The translations under genes and the position numbers were made by a program. The notes beneath the pieces are model-generated. The model did no database searches and had not been told where the DNA came from. It worked only from the letters and a program-made list of their open reading frames with translations. From NCBI GenBank assembly GCA_963575745.1, contig CAUYUJ010003436.1:212501-276500 (forward strand): a DNA stretch of 64,000 nucleotides, in the 5' to 3' direction. The stretch is from Prorocentrum cordatum. Taxonomy: Eukaryota > Sar > Dinophyceae > Prorocentrales > Prorocentraceae. Below are positions 44,471-56,475 of the stretch, in pieces (position 1 is the stretch's first letter; each line of letters opens with the position of its first letter).

Positions 44471-44600
44471 GACGTAAAACGCAGGGAGGAGGAGGAGGAG
44501 GAGGAGGAGGAGGAGGAGGAGGTGGAGAAGAAGAAGAAGAAGAAGAAGGAGGAGGAGGAGGAGGAGGAGGAGGGGGAGAAGTGGAATAAGGGGGGAGCGG
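44471..44600. repeat. GGA/AGAAGA tract
   Basis: (GGA)n, a short GAAGAA run, then (GGA)n. Confidence 0.9.
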
Positions 44601-45042
44601 GGGGGGGGACGCTCTGCCCCCCTCCCCCTCCCTCTTTCTCCCCCCAGCTGCTGGACCAGACGGCGGCCGCAGCAGAGGAAGGGCCGCCCCGCCCCCGCCT
44701 CGCCCCTCTCCGCCCGCCCCCCCCCCCCCCTAGGCCCCACGCCCGCGCCGCCGCTGCCCTTGCCGCCTCTCGCCGCCACCGCTGCCCGCCGCCATCCTCG
44801 CCGCTCCCTGCCGCCCACCTCCCCGCCTGGACCGCCGTGCGCGCGCCAGGCTGCGGCCCTGCTGAGCCACGGGCCGCGCCCCGCCCTCGCCGTCCTGAGG
44901 CCCCCGGGGGGCCGCCGCGGGCCGCCCCCGGCCGCCGTGCTGCCGCGGGGGGGCCTCGCCCCTCGCGGCGCGCCGCCCCGCGGCACGCCTCGCGGCCCGG
45001 CGCCTGCGACTCCCACCCCTCGGGAGGGAGGGCCCGGGCGAG

Positions 45043-45087
<45 letters not shown>

Positions 45088-46914
45088 CATGACAAGGACG
45101 ACGAAGGCGCAGGAGGAAGGAGGGAGGGACGGAGGGCGAGGGAGGAGAAGGGAGGAGCTGATCTCAGCGCAGAATGGGCCACGCGTTGCGTGTGTTCGCA
45201 AGGAGCAAGGACCTCGGCGGCAATGTGTATGTTAATTTCTGGTATGCCGTCTGTGCGTTTGCGCGCGTTTGCACGAGTACCATAGGGAATAACGAGTCTG
45301 CCGTGCTTGCTCAGTTGTCTGCGCTGGAGCTCTTCCGTGCACCAGCAGGAGGAGGAGGAGGAGGAGGAGGAGGAGGAGGAGCCGTAGTGGATCCGCGCCC
45401 AAATCCGACGCCCGAGGCGTGACACCCGAACAAGGACCGTCGTCAACGTCTGCGGGGGCCCCTGCTTTCACTATCGGGCGCCCGACGCCGCCAAACCTCC
45501 TTTCCACAGGCTGGCTGGGCCGATGGCCCCTGTCCTGGCTGGACCGACAGTCTGGCACCTTCGGTGGGATTTGAGACTTCGGGCCACCTGTTTGTTCCAA
45601 TAGAGAGTTCGGGGGTGGAGAGATGCCTCGCTTATTGCGAGCAAGGCCGTAACATGTCACAGACACGTTGCGCCCGCTTCGTGCTTGCAGCGGGGGGGCC
45701 AGGGAAATCGATCTGGCCAACGTCACAGGTTGCGGACACAGCATCGTAGTGCCCGCTTGTTCAGATGCCAGCTCTTTCTTTTGTGTGTTCACTGCGTTTT
45801 TGTTTCGGTGGGTTCACCTCTCAAGAGCAACCAACCTCTACAACGCCAAGTGCCCGAGGAGGATGAAGGCCCGCCAAAAGACTACATGGAGTTAGATCCC
45901 CAGGGGTCGGCATCCCGACCCGAGGAGGCCGGATGCGCGGATTGGCTCTGTAGACATCCTCAGAGTAGGAAGTTCTCTGCCTCTGACCTGCCCCCCTCGG
46001 GCGCCGAGAGGAGGGCGGAGGAGGCCGCATCAGTGCCGGCCGGTGCCGCTCCGCTCCGCGAGGTGGCGGCCGCCTTCCGCAGGGGGGCGGCGGCGTCATT
46101 TCTCCCGTCCGGTAGTTGTCGGCTGACGGGAGGAGGAGGAGGAGGAGGAGGAGGAGGAGGAGGATTAGGAGGAGGATTAGGAGGAGGAGGAGGAGGAACG
46201 CTGGGCTCCTGTCCCACCTCCCCCCCGCAGCCGCCCCCGTGGGTTTCGCCTTCGTCGCCCTCGTCGTCGTCGGGCCCGCCTCCGGCCGCCCCGCCCCCGC
46301 CCCTCGCGCGAGGAACGGGTCGCCGAGGCGGAGGCGAGACGGGTCGGGATCTGTTTACGTAGTTTCATCTTCTTTTGTTGCCCTCTTGTCGCGGGGGCTC
46401 GTGCAACCGTAGTGTTGTACCCACGCGCTGTTTCGCAGAGTTTGCCTGACTGCTGGTGTGGCCGCGCAGGCCCGTGGGGTCTAGCTTGTGGCGAGGAAGG
46501 CACGACACAGGCCGCGCCTCTGGCCCCCTTCCTTCGTCTTGGGGTCCCCTGATACTTGCCCCTGGTGCCCTTCTTTCGAGGCCCGCAGGCTGATCGCCCT
46601 TGGTCGAGTTTCCTGGCTCCGTTCTGGCCTGGCCGTCTGGTGTTTCCTTCGGTTTGTCGTCACTGGGCAGGTCAGTCCCGAATGTGATGCAGCTTTTTTT
46701 CTCTTTGGGATATCCTCGTGATGATCCAGGAGTGTCCCTACACGTCTGCCGACGCCCAGGGACCGACCTCCGAGGTTCTGCCTTGGAGGCCTTCCAGTGC
46801 CAGTCTTTCACTGCGGTCTGGCACGGCGGCACCTTGAACCTTTTCGACTGTCTGGGTTCTCTCCCAGACAGCCGCTGTGCCTTGATGCAGCTGGAGCCTC
46901 GCGGGCAACAAATT
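44601..46914. other. GC-rich DNA with triplet tracts, no gene recognised
   Basis: Tracts: GAC at 45038-45088, GGA at 45348-45380, GGA/GGATTA at 46130-46198. The highly GC-rich 44640-45030 gives long open frames on both strands without motifs. The segment 45170-45330 is less GC-rich but unassigned. Confidence 0.4.
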
Positions 46915-47075
46915 CTCCTGCTCCTCCTCCTCCTCCTCCTCCTCCTCCTCCTCCTCCTCCTCCTCCTCCTCCTCCTCCTCCTCCTCCTCCTCCCCCTCCC
47001 ATCATTTTTCCTCGTCGTCGTCCTCCTCCTCCTCCTCCTCCTTTTCCTCGTCCTCTTCATCCTCGTCCTCCACGT
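46915..47075. repeat. CTC triplet tract
   Basis: (CTC)n from about 46916 to 46993, then CGTC/CTC variants to 47070. Confidence 0.95.
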
Positions 47076-47664
47076 CTTTGTGGCCGTGCATGTTCCCAGC
47101 TTCCTGTTGCAGTTGGTGGACGCCGTGTCGACGCGGCGGCGGCGACCCCAGCGCGGGCGCTCAAGGTTGAACGCCAGTGGCCCCATGCTGGCCAATATCA
47201 AAATACTTGCGCGGTCGTACGTCGCGGCCAGTCAAGATTGAACGAGGCATGCGGTGTCAGATAACACAGAACGCCGACGTCATCACGGCACCGGGTTATT
47301 TGGAGAGGTCGGGACGTTGGACGCCTCGGGTGGGTGTGGAGGTTTCCGTTCGTGCGCACGGAGGCCACAGGGGCGGGGAGGCACTGCCACGGCGATGAGG
47401 CGCCCCCACGGTGCGAGTCCTTCTATCGCAATGGCGCAACGCCTCCGCGTTGCAACGCAGCGCTTCCGCGCTGCAAAGGCAACGCCTGGCCACGCATCTG
47501 AGAAGGAGGTCTGGTGTCAGGTGTTCCTGGCCTAAGTTGTCCCTGGTTTCCCGCGTCCTGTTGGACCCCCTGGGGCCATCTGGGCCTCCTCGGAGAAGCC
47601 GGGGCCACCTGAAGCCAAGGGCTTCCCCGGCAGCACCCGACAGGGGGGAGAGGGGATCAGGGCA
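47076..47664. other. No gene; twin short hairpins at about 47437-47481
   Basis: GCAACGCCTCCGCGTTGC and GCAGCGCTTCCGCGCTGC follow each other. Both are short stems with TCCG-type loops, and each also reads as a small palindrome-rich duplication. Function is unknown. Confidence 0.4.
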
Positions 47665-47815
47665 ACGATAGCGGGGATTTGCTCAGGGGGTAATGCATCG
47701 ACCCCCAATCGCCCATCCATCGCCGATAGAGGCCTGATGGCCCACCCCGCTCAGGACCGTGCGGATTCACAATCGGAGGCTTATCACCAATCTAGCGGCG
47801 ATGTATCGCCGATTC
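47665..47815. repeat. Dispersed repeat family D, copy 3
   Basis: GATTTGCTCAGGGGGTAATG, ATCGACCCCCAATCGCCC and GCGGCGATGTATCGCCG. Related to 6657-6790 and 24953-25030. Confidence 0.55.
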
Positions 47816-48732
47816 CAGCTTGATGTTTCCGCCCACCCTGTTTCAGAGGTACATCAAACCCAGGCACGCCTGCGAGCGACTGCCCCTGACCCAGGCGCCC
47901 TGGGGGGCGGAGGGAACGTTCCGCCGAGATCAAAAGAAAGTGCCGCTGGTTGGGGAGAAGGGGAGGAGGAGGAGGAGGACGAAGCGGAGGAGGAGGAGGA
48001 GGTCCCACCCCGACCGTTGCCCTCCAGGGTCGGGCGGCACGCGATGTGTCCAGTGGCTGGCACGGCGCCGGTGGTTTTCATTTGGCTTTCTCGCCCGCGC
48101 TGTTCGGCCCTGCCCTTGGCAAGCGCCTCCGCGGGTTGACATGAATAGTTAACTCCGTAGCTCAAATTCGAGGGCGCCGAGCAGAACAGCACTGCGCCGA
48201 GAATTCACCGCCCGCACCCTTGCCTGTGCGGTTAGGCACTTGATTTTCTAACTTGGGGGAGGCGGTGGGAAGGGCCAGGAGGGAGGAGGGGGAGGGGTCG
48301 GGAAGCGGGGAGGAGGAGGAGGAGATTCCCACCGCCCGACAGAATGAGCTGGTTTGTGATGTGAAAAAACAGACAAAAATGATAGATACATGCATACTTC
48401 TCCAGGAAGAGGATTCTGCCCAGGATCTTCTTTCAGGGCTGGTGAATTTCCGCTCGATGGAAACATGGTAAATTTTGAACTCCAATGGCAAGAATGCGTT
48501 TCGCGCTTGCCCGCTCGAACACACAAACACACACACACACACACCATGTCGAATCATCGATATGTCTCGGGATCCCCAGACTCCCGTTTTCCTTGGCAAA
48601 ACACGGTGCGGAGCGATTTGCGCAGAATCCTCGTGAGAGGTGCGTTGAAATTTGTATGCAGTTCATGACGCGTCCTGCGCGCAGAATCTTCGAGGACGTC
48701 TCGAGCGAGACGCCTGTTTTGAAGGAGCGCTT
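47816..48732. other. No gene recognised
   Basis: A GGA tract lies at 47955-48003, GGA-rich sequence at 48270-48325 and CACACACA at 48523-48543. A copy of the GTCTCGAGCGAGACGC motif (see 52010-52380) is at about 48690-48722. Confidence 0.4.
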
Positions 48733-48860
48733 CTGGTCTGTCCCTTCTCCTGGGGCTCGAATCCTTGGCGTGTATGTATATCCCTACTGAGTGCCCCTCC
48801 CCTGGGGATCCAATCCTTCTTCGCTTTTTCCCTCTATTCCTATCGATTGCCCGTTGTCCT
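48733..48860. repeat. CCTGGGGCTCGA minisatellite family, copy cluster 1
   Basis: Two units of about 60-65 bp opening TCTCCTGGGGCTCGAATCC and ending TATCCCTACTGAGTGCCC or TCCTATCGATTGCCC. Same family at 50455-50770 and 55497-55560. Confidence 0.65.
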
Positions 48861-48879
48861 GGGCCCCGAAGCCCAAAGG

Positions 48880-49645
48880 CCAGGACCCTTCGGCTGATGA
48901 TTCTTGCGTCGATGAAGTGAGAGAAAGAGAGTCCCTGGAACGACTTGGAGTTGCAGCTTCCCTGGAGGACGCCACCGGGGCAGAGATCGAGAATCGCGTC
49001 GCAGCCGTGTGGCAGAGATTTTGGGATCTGAAGAGTTTGCTCCTGACCAAGTCGCATTCACAGAGAAAGCGCCAGAAGCTGTTCGACGCCACGGTCACGG
49101 GCATCTTGCTGTGGGCAGCCGAGTCGTGGACACCGCGATCAGTAGAATTGCAGAGACTCAAGGCTACGCAGAGCGCCGTGCTTCAGCGCATCGTTGCCTG
49201 CGGGCGGCAAGAGGACGAGCAGTGGGTGGACTGGGCCCAACGAGCCACTCACCAAGCGCGAGAGCACGCAGGCAACGCCGACATCAAAGAATGGGTGCCG
49301 GAGCGCTTTCGGCGGAAGTGGAAATTCGCCGCCACAGTTGAAACATCGAGCTATGCAGCCGGGGTTCAGAAGGTGACCGTCTGTAGAGACTCGGATTTAC
49401 AAGCCGCTGTATCCGACTTGGGATCGTCGAGGTTCACGCGCCCGTCATCACCGCCGTGGAGGAGGTTTGAAGAGTTTATGCGGAGATTCTGCGCAGCACA
49501 GGGCTTGCGAAGCTGGCAGGCAACAGCGGGAAAAAGGCGCAATGATGGCAAAACACGGTTGGAGATGTTGTACATTGGGCTGCTGACATTCACTGGTGAT
49601 CATCAAGATTCTCTTCTGAGGCGTCCCGCCCGCCCTCGGCCTTGA
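48880..49645 (+). CDS. 3' end of a LINE reverse-transcriptase ORF (5'-truncated)
   Basis: One uninterrupted frame (open from 48791; element-like from about 48880) to the stop at 49643-49645. It contains the region C-terminal to the RT palm in LINE elements: a helix block RVAAVWQRFWDLKSLLLTKS, then KLFDATVTGILLWAAESWTP, LQRLKATQSAVLQRIV, and WVDWAQRATHQAREH. This matches the common LINE pattern of a thumb-like segment with LLYGxExW, followed by arginine-rich helices. RT catalytic motifs are absent, so the copy is 5'-truncated, the usual outcome of target-primed reverse transcription. The final 100 residues have no named domain. The lack of stops suggests a young insertion. A CCT tract follows directly. 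Confidence 0.7.
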
Positions 49646-49654
49646 ACGGGACTT

Positions 49655-49793
49655 CCTCCTCCTTCCTTTGTTTTGTTCCTCCTCCTTCTCCTTACCGCTC
49701 CGCCGCCGCCGCCGCCGCCTCCTCTTTCTCCTCCTCCTCCTCCTCCTCCTCCTCCTCCTCCTCCTTCCTCCTCCTCCTCCTCCCTCCTCCTCC

Positions 49794-49828
<35 letters not shown>

Positions 49829-49860
49829 CTCCTCCTCCTCCTCCTCCGCCTCCTTACTGC
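49655..49860. repeat. CTC/TCC tract following the LINE fragment
   Basis: (TCC)n with CCG and TTCC interruptions, directly after the LINE stop codon. It may have grown from the element's 3' end. Confidence 0.95.
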
Positions 49861-50454
49861 TCTGCTGGGTACCGTGTCCTGGCGTTCGGCCCTGCGCCGC
49901 GAGGACATTGACAATGCCATTAGCGCTTCACGGTTTGGCGTCAGCATGCCGGCTCGTCTTGTGGGGCCCCGCCCCTCGGCCATTTTCCCCAGGCCGTGGC
50001 GTTCAGCTGCGCCCGCGACGCTGGAGCCACATTGAGCTTCCAGGCGCGGGGATCGCGCATTTGGTGGAGTGGCGGGCCGTGTGGTCCATAAGTCCCATGT
50101 GGCCTTCGTGCCTACTTGCCCTGGGGTGCCAGCCCAGTTGCACGTGTCATGTGTTTTGGCAGGGGGTGATAGTCGGGAAGGACTTCACAGCGAAGAGGTG
50201 AACCGACCGTCCCCTTTACGCACCACCGCCATCACGTATGAGTAGCGAATCACGGGGCCACCAAGCACTGACCTGTACCTCGACCGTGTTGCGCGAGCTC
50301 TTCGCCGATGAGCGAGCGGCCCCCCCTCCACGTGAGGAAGGAGACCTCCTTGTGTGGGGGTGGAGGGCGGCCTGTTTTGCGATGAAGCAATATTGTCGCG
50401 TGAGGCGCCTCTCGCGCGGGTTCGCTTCTCTGTTCTCCATGGTTGCTCCTCCTC
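49861..50454. other. No gene recognised
   Basis: Unassigned, moderately GC-rich DNA. Confidence 0.35.
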
Positions 50455-50770
50455 CTCCTTGTCCAGGAGTCCGTCCTAAGGCGTTGCATAGATATTATAT
50501 GCATTACGTGCATTCCTATGTCCCTTCCCCAGGGTTCGAGTCTTTTTGTGTTCTATGTAAATTCCTATAGATCGCCCCCCTCCTGAAGCTCGAATGGCGT
50601 GTTCACGTGCGTTCCTGAAAATGGCCCTTCTCGGGGTGGTTGAGTATTCTAGGTTTTATGTATATTCCTGCTGATTGCCCTTTTCCTGGGGCTCGAGTCC
50701 TGCATGATTCACGTATAATCTTTGTGCGTTGTATTGTTTTTCTTGCTGATTGCCCTTCTTCTGGGGCGAA
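50455..50770. repeat. CCTGGGGCTCGA minisatellite family, copy cluster 2
   Basis: About five diverged units of 60-70 bp. Each has CCTGGGG(C/T)TCGAGTC, a T/A-rich GTTTTATGTATATTCCTG part and GATTGCCC. Confidence 0.7.
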
Positions 50771-51330
50771 GCTGCCCCCTTCCAGGCGTCGGCCCTGAGA
50801 GTCCGGGCGCCGTGCGATTTACGAGGGATCGTGGCCTTGGGTGCGCGAGCGCAATGCAGTGCACGAAGGATCGCGAACCTGGGCGCGTGACTCCGGCGCA
50901 ACGTGCAACAGGGAGCGCGGCCTTGGGGGCGCGACAACAGCGCAGTTCACAAAGGATCGCGGCTCTCGGGCACGTTCCTTGGAACATTCCGTGGCACGTA
51001 AGTCCCTTGGGCACGAGGCGCGGCGCGTCCCCTGGCACGTCCCTCGGGACGTCCGCTAGCACGTTCCGTGGCGCGCCTCCCTGGCACATCGTGCGGCGCG
51101 TCCATTGGCACGTCCACTGGCACTTTCCGTGGCGCGTCCCTTGGCACGTCACTGCGCGGCGCGGCACAGCACAGAGCAATGCAACACAGCCCCCAGCACA
51201 ATAATTAACATCGCCATGGATATTTTCAGCACTGCCGCTGCCCATCGCCCACATGAGTTGGCTCCACACGTTCCCACGCCTCGCAGTTTTAAACCCTGTC
51301 AGGCTTCGAGGGGCGATCTGACTGACTTTT
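50771..51330. repeat. GGCACGTCC array and SINE-like module copy 2
   Basis: 50800-50980 has three GGATCGxGxCxTxGGxxGCG-type units. 50985-51160 is an array of (T)GGCACGTCCC / TGGCGCGTCC units at about 10-18 bp. 51165-51322 carries GCACAGCACAGAGCA, then CAGCACTGCC...CCCATCGCCCA and the CGTTCCCACGCCTCGCAG module shared with 42632, 53080 and 57605. Confidence 0.7.
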
Positions 51331-51601
51331 TCGGCGAGAGAGACAGAGAGAGGAACAAACAACAAACGGAGGGAGAGAGAGAGAGAGGGGGGCGGAGGAT
51401 ATTGGTTTGTCCTGACGGTTTCTCGTCGTACATTTCAGAGAGACAGGGAGATGGAGTTGTTTGTCATTGCTCCCTGTTGCAGGGAAGATGATGAAGGACA
51501 GGGAAGGGTGAACGAGGATGATGGGGAGTCAGTTTGAGGTGGTGGAAGAAGGGGCAGAAACACGCTCTCTCTCTCTTCCTCTTGTTTTGTTCGTTTTCTC
51601 T

Positions 51602-51637
<36 letters not shown>

Positions 51638-51731
51638 TTCTCTCTCTCTCTCTCTCTCCCTCTCTCTTATTCTCTCTCCACTTGCCTCTCTCAGTCTTTC
51701 CGTCCCTTCCTCGCACACACACACACACACA

Positions 51732-51777
<46 letters not shown>

Positions 51778-51817
51778 GTCTTTCTCCATCTCTCTCTCTC
51801 TCTCTCTCTCTTTGTTT

Positions 51818-51849
<32 letters not shown>

Positions 51850-51860
51850 CCCCCCGGAAA
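51331..51860. repeat. GA and TC dinucleotide tracts
   Basis: (GA)n at 51333-51400; (TC)n with TTTTC, CA and TA interruptions at 51563-51852. Confidence 0.95.
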
Positions 51861-52009
51861 AAGGCCGAGGCCCAGGGTTCTCTTTGGGTCGGTAAATTTG
51901 TCCCCCGGTGCCATGTTCGAAGAGGGCCAGCGGATTCTTCCGCTGATAAATAACGAGGTCGAAGAGGGCCGGCGGATTAAAATTGGAGGATGTCCCTAGC
52001 GAAACGTTG

Positions 52010-52380
52010 TTTTTGTTCCGGGCTGATGTCTAGCATGAGGATGTGTTGAGAAGGTCTCGAGCGAAACGCGTGCTTTCGCGTGCCAAGGTCGCCCAGGCGG
52101 ATGCCTAACATGAAGATGTGTTGAGGATGTCTCGAGCGAACCGCTCGTTTTCGCGTGTCCAGGTCGCCCAGGCGGATGTCTAGCATGAGGATGTGTTGAG
52201 GATGTGTTGAGCGACACGCTTGGTTTCACGTGTCCAGGTCGCTCAGGCAGATGTCTAGCATGAGGGGGTGTTTAGAGCGTCTCGAGCGAGACGCTCGGTT
52301 TCACGTGTCCAGGTCGCCCAGGCGGATGTCTAACATGAGGATTTGTTTATCATGTCTCGAGCGAAACGCTTGTCGCAGTA
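52010..52380. repeat. 75-bp tandem repeat (TCTCGAGCGAAACGC)
   Basis: Five units. ATGTGTTGAG recurs at 52041, 52116 and 52191, and the others are degenerate. Each unit has GTCTCGAGCGAAACGC, CACGTGTCCAGGTCGCCC and GCGGATGTCTAGCATGAGG. Single or partial units lie at about 48690, 54395, 54475, 57978 and 58020-58170. Confidence 0.9.
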
Positions 52381-52399
52381 GAGTGCGTCTCAGTCCAAC

Positions 52400-53136
52400 C
52401 CCGCCCGTCCGTGGGGCGTCCCCTAGCGCCCTGGCGCGCCCCCTGGCGCGTCCCTTGCGACGTTCAGGCGTGACGCGTCCTGGCACGTCCCCTAGCACGC
52501 CACTCGGCGTGGCACGTTCCTTGGCTCGTCCTCTGTCACGTTTCCTTGCTCGTCCTCAGGCTTCCCTTGCCCGGTCCGTGGCGGGCCCCTTGCAACGTCC
52601 CTTGGCATGACGTCCTCTGGCCGCCCCATGGCACGCGCTTTGGTACGTCCCGTGGCAGGTCCTTGACACGTCCAGGTCACGTCCCCTGATGCCTCCCCTG
52701 ACACGTCCCTTGGCGCATCCCCTATTGCGCCCCTGGCACATCCTGTGGCGCGTCCGTGAGCCTGTGCCCCGAATCGTGTCGATCCTTTTCGGAGCTGAGT
52801 CGGATTTTGAGGTCGAGTTGAATGAACGTCCTCCACGTTTCCACTTCAAATAGCTCTGGGGCGGCTACTATGTGCTCAGGCAGCTCGAGCTTAGGATCCA
52901 GATCAGTTCGGTCAGGACTCGAATGCCAAGAAGGACTCGATCCACAACGCTATAGAGCACTATCGCGACATGGCACATCACAGTTCAGTACGGCACAGCA
53001 CAGCACAGCCTTGGGCACAGTACACCAAGATCGAAACATTCAGCATTGCAATTGCCCGTCGCCCAATCAGGTATCTTGAAAACGTTGCCATGCCTCACAT
53101 GTTCATATCTCTTTCCGGGTTCGTAGGTCGATCATG
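52400..53136. repeat. Composite repeat module, copy 1
   Basis: Order: GGCACGTCC array (52400-52755); a unique-looking block with TCTTTTCGGAGCTGAGTCGG-type sequence and GTTCGGTCAGGACTCG (52760-52925); a GATCCACAACGCTATAGAGC block; GCACAGCACAGC; then the SINE-like end (53060-53136). The same order recurs at about 56490-57660. Confidence 0.75.
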
Positions 53137-53764
53137 TTTTTGGGGGGTGTTCTCTCTCTCTCTCTCTCTCTTCCTCTCTCTCTCTCATGATGGAGCCCCC
53201 GGGTGGCTAGCACTTTTATATAACGGATATCTATACATATACATGTGATGTGTGGGGGTGGTCAAAAACATATGGTGGACAACACAAAACACATTACTCG
53301 ACGAGGGGATCCCCAGATGTGTATCTCATTGTCTGGCACGTCCCGCTGTGAGTGTCTGGCTGTGAGTGTTCGAGCGTGGAGTCGAGTCCGAGTGCGCGAC
53401 GGGTACGAGGACGACGACGACGACGACGACGACGACGAACGTTGTGAGACGACGGCGAAGACGACCGAGAATAATGAAGACGAGGGGGATCGGAAAAAGG
53501 ACAAATTGCACAGAGAGATTTTCGGTGCCGATCCAAGACATCCGCGTGGACCTTCGAAAGTTGATGTCTGTGCAGCGTCTTGGTCCTGCGGGGGGGAGTT
53601 AGGGAGCACCGCTGCGCGCGCCCTGTGCCTTGGAGGGGCACTTAGGCCCAATGGGAGGGGGGCGCACTGGTGCTGGCGGCACGGCGGTCGGTTCTGCCGG
53701 TCAAACAGCGGCCACCGAGGGGCGTGGCTCTTCTGCCAGCTCGCGCGTCCCATTCTGTTTGTCC
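53137..53764. other. No gene; short TC and GAC tracts
   Basis: (TC)n at 53153-53187 and (GAC)n at 53410-53438. Otherwise unassigned frames on both strands. Confidence 0.4.
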
Positions 53765-54060
53765 TTTAGGGGAGGCGGAGGAGGAGGAGGAGGAGGAGAA
53801 AGAGGAGGAGAAGGTGGAGATGGAAGAGGAGGAGAAGGTAGAGGGGGAGGAGGGGGGGGAGGAGAAGGAGGAGGGGGAGGAGGAGGAGGAGGAGGAGGAG
53901 GAGGAAGAGGAGGAGGAGGAGGAGGAGGAGGAGGAGGAGGAGGAGGTGGAGGTGGAGGAGGAGAACATCGCAGGAGGAGGAAGAGGAGGAGAAGGAGGAG
54001 GGAGGAGGAGCAGGAGGGAGGAGGAGCAGAAGGAGGGGGAGGAAGGAGGACAAGGGCGGA
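53765..54060. repeat. GGA/GAGGAG tract
   Basis: About 300 bp of GGA with GTGGAGATGG, GGGG and AGA variants. A second short run lies at 54170-54202. Confidence 0.95.
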
Positions 54061-54379
54061 CAGGGGATCAGAAGGAGGAGAATGGGGAGGGCGTCCTGGG
54101 ACTTTTTAGGGCGCTTCGTAAGATGCCCTGGTGCATTCTGGAGGGCTCTGGGTGGCCGGAGGGGGTTCAGAGGAGGAGGAGGAGGAGGAGGAGGAGGAGG
54201 AGGCGAGGGCAGCCGGGAGTGGCAGAGCTAGGATTCCCTCCTCGAGAATGCTTCGGGGACGCTTTTTTCGGGAAAAGGCTTGGGTGCAGGGTTCTCTTTT
54301 AGTTTGAAAATTGTCCTTACTGCCAAGATCATGTAAGGCTGGCGAATTCCGCTCGACAAATAATGAGGTCGCGTAGGGT

Positions 54380-54545
54380 TAGCAGATCAACATTTGAGGA
54401 TGTCCCGAGCGAAATGCTGGCTTTTGAAATTCCGATAGATAAAGCATGGTAGAGTGAACAGTTTCGTTTGTTGCGGATGTCTCGAGCGAAACGCTTCATG
54501 TGCAGAATGTGTTGAGGATATATCAACGAAACGCTTTTGTTTCAA
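54380..54545. repeat. Degenerate units of the 75-bp family
   Basis: GGATGTCCCGAGCGAAATGC (about 54398) and GGATGTCTCGAGCGAAACGC (about 54474), each followed by T-rich sequence. Confidence 0.6.
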
Positions 54546-54699
54546 ATATGTGTATAGATTCCCTTTTCTATATTTTTATAATCCTGGGGGGTGGGAACCC
54601 CCCCCCCGAAATAGGATCCTCCCCAACTGGGACTTCCGGAAACGGGACCCCTCACGAGGATCGCAGCCTCCGAGTGCGAAAATTAGCGCTCTCCGTCCA

Positions 54700-55080
54700 A
54701 AGAGGAAGGTGAGAGGACACGCGAGGCTCCTTGGACCTCCCGAGAGGCTTTCTCGAGGCTCCTACGAAGGCCCAAGAGGGTCCCAAGAGCCTTCCAGAGT
54801 CCTCCGAAGAAGCCCCCGAGAGATGAACATCAGTGATTTCCTATGCTTTTTCTAAGATTTTTGCTTCTTTGCATGTTCACTGTTCCGACGTGCCAAGACG
54901 GCCGAAGCCGCCCACAAGACCGATGCCAGACGGCTCAAGAGGCCTCCAAGCGAGTCCGAAACCGGCCCATGACAGCCCCGACACGGCCCAAGGGGTGCCC
55001 AAGACGGCCCCAGAGAGCCCCAAAACGGCCTTCAGAAACGGCACCCCTCACGAGGATCGTAGCCTTCCGAACGAAAGCCC
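54700..55080 (+). repeat. CCAAGACGGCCC-type array with CCCCTCACGAGGATCG borders
   Basis: Imperfect CAAGAGGCCTCC, CAAGACGGCCCC and CCAAGAGGGTCCC units. GACCCCTCACGAGGATCG at about 54647 and CACCCCTCACGAGGATCG at about 55043 lie near the two ends. The same border motif is seen at 12805 and 57870 in inverse. Confidence 0.65.
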
Positions 55081-55451
55081 ATACATAACGTTCGTAGAGC
55101 CTGCCTGTCCCAAAGTCGCGTCAGCACGCCTCCCCGCGCCCCCCCTGCCTCATATTTTGCAGTATAAAGCTGCATTCTGGTCAGAATCCTGGGTTCGCAC
55201 CCTTTTTTAAGAAATTTGGTTGCGAACCCGGGATTCGATAAGTTTCCCTCTGAAGTCCTTTTCTTGCATTCCATTTGCCCCTTTCGTTGCTTCGAACACC
55301 AAATTCTCCCACTCCCCCTCCGCAACCTCTGCACATTCGCAATGCGAGCCCGCGAGGACCCCTCGAAGGGACCGCAGGATACCGCGAGAAGCCAGCCGAT
55401 CCAAAGCTTCAAGGAACAAGATGCATGGCGCGAAGCGCCTATGCAGCCTTG

Positions 55452-55498
<47 letters not shown>

Positions 55499-55570
55499 AC
55501 TGCTCCTCTCCTGGGGCTCGACTCTTTGCGTTTTACATGTGTTTCTATACATTGCCCTAGCGAACGCTTC
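55081..55570. other. No gene; TA tract at 55447-55500
   Basis: A (TA)n run, then one CCTGGGGCTCGA unit at 55507-55560. Otherwise unassigned. Confidence 0.5.
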
Positions 55571-56475
55571 AGAGCGGAACGTGAAAACATGTGGGTTACC
55601 AACGCCACAGAGCGGGACAGGCGTGAAGCACGCGGGTTCCTAACGCCCCAGAGCGGGGTAAGCGTGAACACACGTGGGTTCTTGACGCCCCAGAGCGGAA
55701 CAAGCGTGAAAACGCGTGGGCTCCTGACGCCCCAGGGCGGGACAAGCGTGAAACCATTTGGGTTCCTAACGCCTCAGAACGGGACAATCGTCAACAATAA
55801 TTGTTCTTAACGCCCCAGAGCAGGACAAACATGACATCACGTGGGTTCCTAACTCCCCAGGAGGGACAAGCGTGAATACACATGGGTTCCTAACGCCCCC
55901 GAGCGGGACAAGCGTGAAAACGCGTGGGCTCCTAACGCCCCACGGCGGGACAAGCGTGAAAACGCGTGGGTTCCGCACGCTCCAGGGCGGGACAAGCGTG
56001 AACACGCGTGGGTTCCTAACGCTCCAGGGCGGGACAAGCGTGAAAACACGTGGGGTCTTAACGCCCCAGAGCGGGACAAGCGTGAACACACGTGTGTCTT
56101 TGCCGCACCAGAGCGGGACAATCGTGAAACCACTTGGGTTCCTAAAGCCCCAGAGCGGGGCAAGCGTGAAACCACGTGGCTTCCAAGCACCCCAGAACAG
56201 GACAAGCGTGAAAGCACGTGGGGTCCTACCGTCCCAGAGCGGGACAAGTGGGACAGCACATGGGCTCGTAACAACCCAGAGCGGGACAAGCGTTACAACA
56301 TTTGGGTTCCTAACGCCCCTGAGCGGGATACGCGTGAACACACATGGGTTCCAAACGCCCCAGAGCGGGGCAATCGTGAAACCACGTTGGCTCCTAACGC
56401 CCCAGAGCGGGACACGCGTGAAAACATACAGGTCCCTAACGCTCCAGAGCGAGACAAGCGTGAACATGTGGTCCT
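55570..56475. repeat. 42-bp minisatellite array 1 (about 21 units)
   Basis: Units of 42 bp with GGGTTCCTAACGCCCCAGAG, CGGGACAAGCGTGAA and AACACGTG. The period is a multiple of three, so a 14-residue repeat (VFTLVPLWGVRNPR) runs through the minus strand. No other coding evidence. Confidence 0.95.
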
